In this document: piece by piece, positions 16,968 to 24,747 of the stretch | Numbering within the stretch: the first letter of the stretch is position 1 | Layout: every line of letters begins with the position of its first letter | NCBI GenBank assembly: GCA_018261935.1 | Contig: JAGTRP010000011.1 | Coordinates: forward strand, 1 to 64,000 | Direction: 5' to 3' | Length of the DNA stretch: 64,000 bases | Source of the DNA: Rhodocyclaceae bacterium | GTDB taxonomy: Bacteria > Pseudomonadota > Gammaproteobacteria > Burkholderiales > Rhodocyclaceae | Made by a program: the position numbers and the translations under genes | Notes under the pieces: model-generated | The model's input: only the letters and a program-made list of their open reading frames with translations | What the model was told of the DNA's origin: nothing | Database searches by the model: none

Positions 16968-17833
16968 AGCATTGCCGCGCCACTGAGGAACCCGTCTGGG
17001 TCCGCCGCGCCCTGCTCGCCGTCGGCCTGGGGTTCCTCCTTTTCTTCCTGGCACTGCCCCTCCTGGCCGTCTTCACCGAAGCCCTGGCCCGGGGCTGGCC
17101 CGCCTATGTCGAGGCCCTCAAGGAAGCCGAGACCCGTTCCGCCATCCTGCTGACCGTGGTCATCGCCCTCGCAGTGCTGCCCTTCAACATCCTCTTCGGG
17201 GTGGCGGCGGCCTGGGCCATCGCCAAGTTCGACTTCCGCGGGAAAAGCCTGCTGCTTACCCTCATCGACCTGCCCTTCGCGGTGAGCCCGGTGGTGGCGG
17301 GCCTTGTATTCATCCTCCTGTTCGGCGCCCAGGGCACCTTCGGCCCCTGGCTCTCGGCCCACGACATCAAGATCATCTTCGCCGTGCCCGGGATGATTGT
17401 GGCCACCCTCTTCATCACCTTCCCCTTCATCGCCCGGGAACTCATTCCCCTCATGCAATCCCAGGGCAAGGAGGAGGAAGAGGCGGCCCTGTCCCTGGGG
17501 GCGAGCGGCTGGCAGATGTTCTGGCGGGTGACCCTGCCCAACATCAAATGGGGGCTCCTCTACGGCGTCATCCTGGCCAATGCCCGGGCCATGGGGGAGT
17601 TCGGGGCGGTGAGCGTGGTTTCCGGCCATATCCGCGGCGAGACCAACACCCTGCCGCTCCACGTCGAGATCCTCTACAACGAGTACAACCAGATCGGCGC
17701 CTTCGCCGCAGCCTCGGTCCTGGCGCTGCTGGCGCTGGTGACCCTGGCGGCCAAGACCCTGGTCGAGTGGCGCATGCACAAGGAGACCGCCATGCTGACG
17801 GCGGACCTGGCGCCGGAGCCGGGGGAAGGGTAG
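16964..17833 (+). CDS. cysW: sulfate ABC transporter permease CysW
   Basis: CysW is the second permease subunit. The 289-residue protein has six hydrophobic segments and the EAA loop EEEAALSLGASGWQMFWRVT. In most bacteria the ATPase gene cysA follows; here the next gene, 78 bases on, is hemA, and no CysA-like ATPase gene is visible in this window. The ATPase must be encoded elsewhere or shared with another importer. Confidence 0.93.
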   Translation: MKHCRATEEPVWVRRALLAVGLGFLLFFLALPLLAVFTEALARGWPAYVEALKEAETRSAILLTVVIALAVLPFNILFGVAAAWAIAKFDFRGKSLLLTLIDLPFAVSPVVAGLVFILLFGAQGTFGPWLSAHDIKIIFAVPGMIVATLFITFPFIARELIPLMQSQGKEEEEAALSLGASGWQMFWRVTLPNIKWGLLYGVILANARAMGEFGAVSVVSGHIRGETNTLPLHVEILYNEYNQIGAFAAASVLALLALVTLAAKTLVEWRMHKETAMLTADLAPEPGEG

Positions 17834-17871
17834 GCGGTTTCGGGGGGGGCGGAGCAGGACGGGGTGAATGC

Positions 17872-17877
17872 TATAAT
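17872..17877 (+). promoter_or_regulatory. probable -10 box of the hemA promoter
   Basis: A perfect TATAAT lies 34 bases before the hemA GTG in the 78-base gap after cysW. No convincing -35 hexamer lies 16-18 bases upstream, where the sequence is G-rich. Confidence 0.5.
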
Positions 17878-17911
17878 CAGCTGAAAATTCGCGCGCGCCG
17901 TATTCAGCCCA

Positions 17912-19162
17912 GTGATCTTCACCCTCGGCATCAACCACCATTCGGCCCCCCTCGCCATCCGCGAGCGGGTAGCATTCCATGCCGAAAGCCTGCCCCTGGC
18001 GCTGTCCCACCTGGTGGACGCGAAGCCGGTGAAGGAAGCCGCCATCCTTTCCACCTGCAACCGGATGGAGCTGTACTGCGCTACCGAGACCCCCGAAGTG
18101 GCGGTCGATTGGCTGGCCGAATATCACCAGGTCGAGCGTTCCCACCTTCAGCCCTACCTGTACACCTATCCCCAACCGGAAGCCGTGCGCCATGCCTTTC
18201 GGGTGGCGAGCGGCCTCGATTCCATGGTCATCGGCGAACCCCAGATTCTGGGGCAGATGAAGGACGCGGTGCGGGTGGCCGAGGAGGCGGGGACCCTGGG
18301 CACCATGCTGCACAAGATGTTCCAGCGCTCCTTCGCGGTGGCCAAGGAGGTGCGCAGCACCACGGCCATCGGCGCCAATATCGTTTCCATGGCGGCGGCC
18401 GGGGTGCATCTGGCGGAGCGCATTTTCGAGTCGGTGGCCGACCAGCGCGTCCTCTTCATCGGCGCCGGCGAGATGATCGAGCTATGCGCCGCCCACTTCT
18501 GCGCCCAGAAGCCCAGGCAGGTCACCGTCGCCAACCGCACCATCGAGCGCGGCCAGGCCCTGGCGGAGCGCTACGGCGGCCAGGCCATCCGCCTGGACGA
18601 GCTGGGCGAGCACTTGGCCCACCACGACATCATCGTTTCCTGCACGGCGAGCCCCCTGCCCATCATCGGTCTCGGGATGGTGGAGCGCGCCGTCAAGGCC
18701 CGCCGCCATCGCCCCATGTTCATGGTGGATCTGGCGGTGCCCCGGGACATCGAAATCGAAGTGGGGGAGCTGGACGACGTTTTCCTCTACACCGTGGACG
18801 ACCTCGCCCAAGTGGTGGATCGGGGCCTGGAGTCGCGGCAGGCCGCGGTGGTGCAGGCCGAGGCCATCATCGCCGCCCGGGTCGAGAATTTCCTGAGCTG
18901 GCTGGAGGCCCGGGATTCGGTGCCCCTCATCCGCTCCCTGCGGGACGCCGCCGAGCGCATGCGCCGCCACGAGATCGAGCATGCCCTGAAGCTCATGGCC
19001 AAGGGCGAGCCGCCGGAGAAGGTGCTGGAGCACCTGTCCCACCGCCTCATCAACAAGTTCCTCCATTCCCCCACCCAGGCCATCAACCTGGCCCAGGGCG
19101 CCGAGCGCAGCGAGCTGCAGGCAGCCGCTTCCCGCCTTTTCCACCTGCACTCCGGCGACTGA
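17912..19162 (+). CDS. hemA: glutamyl-tRNA reductase
   Basis: HemA reduces glutamyl-tRNA to glutamate-1-semialdehyde with NADPH, the first committed step of C5 heme synthesis. The 416-residue protein has the nucleophile Cys49 in [10 protein letters not shown], the [17 protein letters not shown] signature, an NADPH-binding fold ([12 protein letters not shown]) and a C-terminal dimerisation helix. It starts with GTG and lacks a clear Shine-Dalgarno sequence; the predicted leader is short. The other hem genes in the window (hemCDXY, hemF) are separate. Confidence 0.96.
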   Translation: MIFTLGINHHSAPLAIRERVAFHAESLPLALSHLVDAKPVKEAAILSTCNRMELYCATETPEVAVDWLAEYHQVERSHLQPYLYTYPQPEAVRHAFRVASGLDSMVIGEPQILGQMKDAVRVAEEAGTLGTMLHKMFQRSFAVAKEVRSTTAIGANIVSMAAAGVHLAERIFESVADQRVLFIGAGEMIELCAAHFCAQKPRQVTVANRTIERGQALAERYGGQAIRLDELGEHLAHHDIIVSCTASPLPIIGLGMVERAVKARRHRPMFMVDLAVPRDIEIEVGELDDVFLYTVDDLAQVVDRGLESRQAAVVQAEAIIAARVENFLSWLEARDSVPLIRSLRDAAERMRRHEIEHALKLMAKGEPPEKVLEHLSHRLINKFLHSPTQAINLAQGAERSELQAAASRLFHLHSGD

Positions 19163-19192
19163 GCGCCGCCGGGCTTATTGTCCCCGAGGGGG

Positions 19193-20809
19193 CTAGGCCG
19201 CTGCCGCCGTGACGATCTGGTTGCGGCCGTTGCGCTTGGCTTCCAGCAGGGCGTCGTCCGCCGCCTGGATAAGGGCGGTGGAAGTGTCGTGCTGAGGCAC
19301 GGCGGCGATCCCGCAGCTGAAGGTGGCGCGCAGGGTGCCGTGGGCATGGGCGTGGGGCAGGGTGGCGAAATCCTCCCGGATACGATCCAGGATGCGGGCC
19401 GCCCGCTCCAGGTCGGCGCCGGGCAGGGCCACCAGGAATTCCTCGCCGCCGTAGCGGCCAATGAGGTCGGTGCTGCGCAGCCGTCCCCGCAACAGCCAGG
19501 CCAGGCTGCGGATCACCTGGTCCCCCACCGGGTGCCCGTAGCCGTCGTTGATGGACTTGAAGCGGTCGATATCGATCATCGCCACCGACAGCCGTCCGCT
19601 CTGGCCGGCGGATCGGAGGAGTTCGTCCAGGCGGGTCTTGGCGGCGGTGTGGTTGAGCAGTCCGGTCAGGCTGTCGTGGCGCCCGGAGTAGAGCATGTCC
19701 CGATAGCGCTCGATCTTGGTCTTGACCACGGTGGCCAGGATGATGGGATTCACCGGTTTGGTCAGGAACTGGTCTCCCCCCAGGCGCAAGGCTTCCACCT
19801 GCTGCGCGATGTCGGTCTCGCTGGACAGGTAGACCACCGGCAGGGCCTGGTATTCCGGCAACTGCCGCAGGGCCCGGGTGACCTCGACGCCGGTGCAGAA
19901 GGGCATGTACATGTCCATCAGGATGATGTCCGGCCGGTAGCCGGCGGCGGCCTCCAGGAGGTGGCGGGGATCGCTGATGGCGCGGCTGTCGATGCCGTGC
20001 TGGGACAGGGAGCGGCTGATATGGGCGACGGCGGTGGGGGAATCCTCCACCACCAGCACCCGCGGCACATCCTGTTCCTTGGCTTCCACCAGGTCGAGGA
20101 TGCGGGACAGCACGTCGCTGATCTTGTCGCCGGCCGGCACGCAGGCGTCGGCACCGGCCCGCTGCAGGAGGACGATGGTGTCCAGGGCCGAAGGCACCGA
20201 CAGGCAGTAGAAGTAGCTGATGGCGAATTCGCCGCGCAGCAGCCGGATGGTGGCGATGGCCTCGGAGGGGTAGGCGGTGGCCTCCTTGTCCGGCACGAAG
20301 ATGACGGCGAGGGGGGGCTCGTCTTCCTGGGGGGCGTCTTCCCAGCGCATCTGGCGGGGCCGGAAGCCGAAAAATTCCAGCTGCTCGCTGAGGGATGCCG
20401 TCCAGGGGTGCCCGGGGCGGGAAACGATGAGGACGTTGCGCGGCCGGTTCCAGCGCTGCTCGTCCGGGTTGTCCTCGCCATCCACCTGGCGCCGGGAGGA
20501 AACGGCGGGGGTCTCGTGGCGCCGCAGTTCCCGCAGGATAGGGGTGAGCTGGCGCTCGATGCCGTCTGCCGCTTCCGGGGGAATGGGGTGGGTGGAGGGA
20601 TCGCCGTAGAGGGCCAGGGCGACGCCTTCGAGGGCCAGGCCATCCCGCAGCAGGCCCGACAGCTGGAGCTGGTCGAGACGCTCGGTGAGGCTGTTCAGGG
20701 CCAGGGTGAATTCCACGAACGCGTCGAAGTTCCCGCTGTCCAGGTAATGCTTCCAGCGCAATTCCAGCGACTCGGCCAGGGCGATGACGACGTGGGGGAT
20801 GGTGGACAT
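19193..20809 (-). CDS. pseudoreceiver-receiver-GGDEF diguanylate cyclase
   Basis: The 538-residue protein has an N-terminal helical region without a clear match (about 1-120). A receiver-like fold follows that lacks an obvious phospho-acceptor Asp (about 124-245). A true receiver (about 250-365, DxxP motif ILMDMYMP, Asp298) and a GGDEF domain (about 375-535) come next. The active site reads RYGGEEF, and the inhibitory site RSTD lies five residues before it, so it should make cyclic-di-GMP and be product-inhibited. The ATG at 20809 lies in the arm of a perfect 10-bp inverted repeat. An alternative ATG at 20845 would add twelve residues; neither has a good Shine-Dalgarno sequence. The cognate kinase is not adjacent. 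Confidence 0.88.
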   Translation of the reverse strand: MSTIPHVVIALAESLELRWKHYLDSGNFDAFVEFTLALNSLTERLDQLQLSGLLRDGLALEGVALALYGDPSTHPIPPEAADGIERQLTPILRELRRHETPAVSSRRQVDGEDNPDEQRWNRPRNVLIVSRPGHPWTASLSEQLEFFGFRPRQMRWEDAPQEDEPPLAVIFVPDKEATAYPSEAIATIRLLRGEFAISYFYCLSVPSALDTIVLLQRAGADACVPAGDKISDVLSRILDLVEAKEQDVPRVLVVEDSPTAVAHISRSLSQHGIDSRAISDPRHLLEAAAGYRPDIILMDMYMPFCTGVEVTRALRQLPEYQALPVVYLSSETDIAQQVEALRLGGDQFLTKPVNPIILATVVKTKIERYRDMLYSGRHDSLTGLLNHTAAKTRLDELLRSAGQSGRLSVAMIDIDRFKSINDGYGHPVGDQVIRSLAWLLRGRLRSTDLIGRYGGEEFLVALPGADLERAARILDRIREDFATLPHAHAHGTLRATFSCGIAAVPQHDTSTALIQAADDALLEAKRNGRNQIVTAAAA

Positions 20810-20839
20810 AATGACGCCAATATTCGACTCGTCATTATG
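20807..20839. promoter_or_regulatory. perfect inverted repeat over the start codon of the GGDEF gene
   Basis: CATAATGACG (20807-20816) and CGTCATTATG (20830-20839) are exact reverse complements separated by 13 bases. On the minus-strand mRNA the hairpin would enclose the start codon at 20809. It may be a protein operator or a translational switch. It lies between this gene and the divergent prfA. Confidence 0.7.
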
Positions 20840-20935
20840 GTGCATGTTCCCGAGCCCCGGCAATGCTCCCGGAGTAGTCCCGTCGCCGGTTGGCGGCGTT
20901 CTCGGGTACCATAGCGGCCTTAAAAAGTGGTCCCC

Positions 20936-22018
20936 ATGAAACCGAGTATCAGAGAAAAACTGGAGCGCCTTTCCGATCGCCTGGAAGGTATCGATGCCAT
21001 GCTCTCGGCCGAGAATGCCGCCAGCAACATGGATCAGTTCCGCCGGATCTCCCGGGAACGGTCCGACCTGGAAGCCGTGGTCGCCCAATACGCCCTCTAC
21101 AAGCAGGTGGAGAACGACATCGCCGAGGCCGAGGCCATGCTGGCCGATCCGGAAATGCGCGACTTCGCCGAGGAGGAGCTGGCCGCCGCCAAGGCCCGCA
21201 TCCCCGAGCTGGAGCTGGCGCTGCAGAAGCTCCTCCTGCCGAAGGATCCCAACGACGACCGGACTGTCATCCTGGAAATCCGGGCGGGCACCGGCGGCGA
21301 CGAGTCGGCCCTCTTCGCCGGCGACCTCTTCCGCATGTATTCCCGCTACGCCGAGCGTCAGCGCTGGCCGGTGGAAGTCATCTCGGCCAGCGAGTCCGAC
21401 CTCGGGGGCTACAAGGAGGTCATCTGCCGCATCGCCGGCCAGGGCGCCTATTCCCGCCTCAAGTTCGAATCCGGCGGCCACCGGGTCCAGCGGGTGCCGG
21501 AAACCGAGACCCAGGGGCGCATCCACACCTCCGCCTGCACGGTGGCGGTGATGCCGGAAGCCGATGAGATCGGCGACGTGGACCTCAACCCGGCGGATCT
21601 GCGCATCGACACCTTCCGGGCTTCCGGTGCCGGCGGCCAGCACATCAACAAGACGGACTCTGCGGTGCGTATCACCCACCTGCCCACCGGCATCGTGGCC
21701 GAATGCCAGGATGGCCGCTCCCAGCATGCCAACAAGGCTTCGGCCATGCGGGTGCTGTCGGCCCGCATCAAGGATATCCAGGTGCGCGCCCAGCAGAACG
21801 CCATCGCCAGCACCCGGAAGAGTCTGATCGGCTCCGGCGACCGCTCCGAGCGCATCCGCACCTACAATTTCCCCCAGGGCCGGGTCACCGACCACCGCAT
21901 CAACCTCACCCTCTACAAGATCGCCGCCATCATGGACGGCGACCTGGATGAGCTCCTGGGGGCCCTGGCCAGCGAACACCAGGCCGAGCAGCTGGCGGCC
22001 CTGGCGGAACAGGGATGA
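20936..22018 (+). CDS. prfA: peptide chain release factor 1
   Basis: RF1 ends translation at UAA and UAG. The 360-residue protein has the usual length, the GGQ motif at about 233-235 ([15 protein letters not shown]) that triggers peptidyl-tRNA hydrolysis, and the RF1 segment [19 protein letters not shown] chose the ATG at 20936 over the in-frame GTG nine bases earlier to match family length. Its stop overlaps prmC, whose product methylates this GGQ glutamine. Confidence 0.97.
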   Translation: MKPSIREKLERLSDRLEGIDAMLSAENAASNMDQFRRISRERSDLEAVVAQYALYKQVENDIAEAEAMLADPEMRDFAEEELAAAKARIPELELALQKLLLPKDPNDDRTVILEIRAGTGGDESALFAGDLFRMYSRYAERQRWPVEVISASESDLGGYKEVICRIAGQGAYSRLKFESGGHRVQRVPETETQGRIHTSACTVAVMPEADEIGDVDLNPADLRIDTFRASGAGGQHINKTDSAVRITHLPTGIVAECQDGRSQHANKASAMRVLSARIKDIQVRAQQNAIASTRKSLIGSGDRSERIRTYNFPQGRVTDHRINLTLYKIAAIMDGDLDELLGALASEHQAEQLAALAEQG

Positions 22019-22842
22019 CCCACGCCATTGGGGAGGCCTGGCTGGCGGCGCAGCAGCGCATCGACCGTCTGGACGCGCGGCTCCTGGTCCAGCACGTGGC
22101 CGGCTGCAGCCACGCCGATCTCATCGCCCGGCCGGAAAAGCCGCTCACCCTCGAGCAGCTGTCCTGGCTGGAGTCCCTGGTGACCCGGCGGGCCGAAGGC
22201 GAGCCCCTGGCCTACCTGCTGGAGAGCGCGGAATTCTACGGGCGCAGCTTCACGGTTTCGCCGGCCGTCCTTATCCCGCGGCCGGAGACCGAGGAACTGG
22301 TGGCGCTTGCCCTCGATCGCCTGGCGGGTATCCCGGCGCCCCGGGTCCTTGACCTGGGTACCGGCTCCGGCATCATCGCCATCACCCTGGCCCTGGAAAA
22401 GCCGGCGGCCCGGGTGACGGCGGTGGATATCTCGCCGGCAGCCCTCGAAGTGGCCCGCGGCAATGCCGAGCGCCTCGGCGCCCGGGTGGATTTCCGGCCG
22501 GGCAGCTGGTTCGGGCCGGTGGCGGGGGAGCGTTTCGACCTCGTCGTTTCCAATCCGCCCTACGTGGCCCAGGGCGATCCCCACCTGGAAATGAACGGTC
22601 TGCCCTTCGAGCCCCGGGGCGCCCTCACCGATGGCGTCGCCCAGGGCGACGGCCTGGCCTACATCCGCGCCATCGTGGCCGGGGCGCCGGACCATCTGGC
22701 GCCGGGGGGCTGGCTGCTGTTCGAGCACGGTTATGACCAGGGGGAAAAAAGTCGGAACTTATTGCAGGCGAAGCAGTTCAAATGCATCCTTACTCAACCT
22801 GATCTGGCCGGCATCGACCGCATCAGCGGCGGCCGCCTCTGA
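22015..22842 (+). CDS. prmC: release factor glutamine methyltransferase
   Basis: PrmC uses S-adenosylmethionine to methylate the Gln of the GGQ motif in RF1 and RF2. The 275-residue protein has a helical N-terminal substrate domain, the SAM-binding motif [13 protein letters not shown] and the catalytic NPPY (Asn180). It overlaps prfA by four bases, the classical arrangement. Confidence 0.96.
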   Translation: MTHAIGEAWLAAQQRIDRLDARLLVQHVAGCSHADLIARPEKPLTLEQLSWLESLVTRRAEGEPLAYLLESAEFYGRSFTVSPAVLIPRPETEELVALALDRLAGIPAPRVLDLGTGSGIIAITLALEKPAARVTAVDISPAALEVARGNAERLGARVDFRPGSWFGPVAGERFDLVVSNPPYVAQGDPHLEMNGLPFEPRGALTDGVAQGDGLAYIRAIVAGAPDHLAPGGWLLFEHGYDQGEKSRNLLQAKQFKCILTQPDLAGIDRISGGRL

Positions 22843-22858
22843 ACCCAAGGAAAGACCC

Positions 22859-23185
22859 ATGTCCGACGATATCCAGCAACGCATCCACGCCACGGTCACC
22901 GGCAACCCGGTCGTGCTCTACATGAAGGGCACGCCCCAGTTTCCCCAGTGCGGCTTTTCCGCCACGGCCGTCCAGATCCTGAAGGCGTCGGGTGTCGCCA
23001 GCTTCGCCAGCGTCAACGTGCTGGATGACCCGGAAATTCGCCAGGGCATCAAGGATTACGCCAACTGGCCCACCATTCCCCAGCTCTACATCCGGGGCGA
23101 GTTCGTCGGCGGCTGCGACATCATGCGGGAGATGTACCAGGCCGGTGAGCTTCAGAAGCTCCTGGAGGGCATTATCGAAGCCTGA
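22859..23185 (+). CDS. grxD: monothiol glutaredoxin Grx4
   Basis: Grx4-type glutaredoxins carry or sense [2Fe-2S] clusters with glutathione. The 108-residue protein has the monothiol active site CGFS (Cys31), followed by the WPTIPQLY and GGCDIMREM glutathione-binding segments. An AAGGA site stands before the ATG. It lies 16 bases after prmC and is probably co-transcribed with it. Confidence 0.95.
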   Translation: MSDDIQQRIHATVTGNPVVLYMKGTPQFPQCGFSATAVQILKASGVASFASVNVLDDPEIRQGIKDYANWPTIPQLYIRGEFVGGCDIMREMYQAGELQKLLEGIIEA

Positions 23186-23199
23186 CGGCAAGGACGGCG

Positions 23200-23763
23200 A
23201 TGGCCTGTCTATCCACAAGAACGGCCGCCGCCCTGGCGGCCATTTTGCTTCTGGGGGCCTGCGCTTCCTATAACGGCCGCGGGCTCCAGCCGGGGCAGTC
23301 GGTCCTGGCCGACGTGGAGCAGGTCATGGGGGCGCCGGCCATGCGCTGGCGGGAGGCGGACGGCTCCGAGCTCCTGGCCTATCCCCGGGGCCCCGCCGGC
23401 TATCACACCTATATGGCCCGCATCGGTCCCGACGGGCGGCTGCTGAGCCTGGAGAATGTCCTGGATACCAGGCATTTCGCCCTTGTCCGGGAAGGCATGA
23501 GCCAGGACCAGGTGCTGCGGGTCCTGGGGCCGCCTTATCCGGGCTGGACTGTCTATTTCAAGGCCCGCGACGAGCTGGCCTGGGAATGGCGCTACTGCGA
23601 CGACTGGAATGAGCCGGCCCGCTTCAACGTCTTTTTCGACGGCACCTCCGGCAAGGTCCGGAGCACCGGCAGCCTGACCGAAAGCCAGCGCTTCGGCCCC
23701 ATCTCCATCCTTAGCGGCTTCGGCGGTTCCGACGGCGGATGGCGCCAGTGGTGCAGCCACTGA
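23200..23763 (+). CDS. outer-membrane lipoprotein with SmpA/BamE-like repeats
   Basis: The 187-residue protein has a lipoprotein signal (AILLLGAC, Cys at about 21). Two segments resemble the SmpA/OmlA (BamE) fold: LQPGQSVLADVEQVMGAPAM and REGMSQDQVLRVLGPPYPG. Both have the GMS/GQS...V..xxGxP pattern typical of that fold. It differs from BamE in length and tail, so I do not assign that name. It follows grxD by 14 bases with an AAGGA site. Confidence 0.7.
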   Translation: MACLSTRTAAALAAILLLGACASYNGRGLQPGQSVLADVEQVMGAPAMRWREADGSELLAYPRGPAGYHTYMARIGPDGRLLSLENVLDTRHFALVREGMSQDQVLRVLGPPYPGWTVYFKARDELAWEWRYCDDWNEPARFNVFFDGTSGKVRSTGSLTESQRFGPISILSGFGGSDGGWRQWCSH

Positions 23764-23877
23764 GTTCGCGTCCCGTCGATCTTCCCCATCCCGGGTTCCC
23801 GCGGAAGCCCGCCGCTCCGGGCTAGGCTCCACCGGGGCCTATGCTATGATCGGCCTTATTAAAACTAAGGTCATATC

Positions 23878-24747
23878 GTGACGCCGCGAGCGGGCCGTTG
23901 GGCAGGGTGCAAGGGATGGCTGCCCGTTTTCCTATCGTTTCTGCTGGTAATCCCGGCCTGGGCCCAGGCGGCGGATACCTTGCGCCTGGGCATCATGCCC
24001 TTCAACACGCCCCTCGCCCTGATGCGGGTGCACCAGCCCCTGCGGGAGCATCTGCAGGCGAAGCTGGGGATGCCGGTGGAGATCCTCACCAGCCCGGATT
24101 TTCCCCGCTACGTGGCTGATGTCCGGGCCGGCCGCTTCGATGTCATCGTCCTGGCGCCCCATTTCGCTGTTCTCGCTTACCAGGACAGCGGCTTTCGCCC
24201 TCTTTTCCATTACCTGAATACCCTGGAGCCCCTCCTCGTCGTGCGCCGGGATTCGGGGATCGAGCAGGTCGGCCAGGTGCGGGGCAGGACGGTGGCCGTC
24301 GCCAGCAAGCTGGCCCTGGTGACCATCGTCGGATTGCAGCGCTTCCGCCAGGAAGGCATCGGCTACCCCCGGGATCTGCGGCTCCAGGAGCGCGTTACCC
24401 ATGGCGCGGCCATCGCGGCGGTTGCCGTCGGCGACGTGGATACGGCCCTGACCGTGGAGACCACCCTGCGCCAGGTGCCGGAGGACGTGCGGGCCAAGGT
24501 CCGGACCCTCCACCTGGGCGTCGCCTTGCCCCATCTGGTGACCATGGCCAACCCGGCCCTCGACGACGCCCTGGTGGAGAAGGCCCGGGCGGCTTTCGCC
24601 AGCTTCCCCGCCACCGAGGCCGGGCGCCGCTTCTTTGCCGACACCGGCTACGGCGGCTACCACCCCCTGGATCGCGACGACATCCGGAAGCTCGCGCCCT
24701 ATGCCGACATCGCCCGGGAGCTGCTGAACGAGGGGAAGGCGCCATGA
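23878..24747 (+). CDS. PhnD-like periplasmic binding protein
   Basis: The 289-residue protein has a signal peptide (hydrophobic segment about 17-31) and the type-2 periplasmic-binding fold of the phosphate/phosphite/phosphonate (PhnD) family: LRLGIMPFNTPLALMRVHQPL, PDFPRYVADVRAGRFDVI and the GRTVAVASKLALVT hinge segment. The start is GTG with AAGG upstream. No transporter permease or ATPase adjoins it. Its stop overlaps the start of the GGDEF-EAL gene by four bases, so I infer that it is the ligand-sensing partner of that membrane protein rather than part of an importer. The ligand is unknown. Confidence 0.8.
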   Translation: MTPRAGRWAGCKGWLPVFLSFLLVIPAWAQAADTLRLGIMPFNTPLALMRVHQPLREHLQAKLGMPVEILTSPDFPRYVADVRAGRFDVIVLAPHFAVLAYQDSGFRPLFHYLNTLEPLLVVRRDSGIEQVGQVRGRTVAVASKLALVTIVGLQRFRQEGIGYPRDLRLQERVTHGAAIAAVAVGDVDTALTVETTLRQVPEDVRAKVRTLHLGVALPHLVTMANPALDDALVEKARAAFASFPATEAGRRFFADTGYGGYHPLDRDDIRKLAPYADIARELLNEGKAP

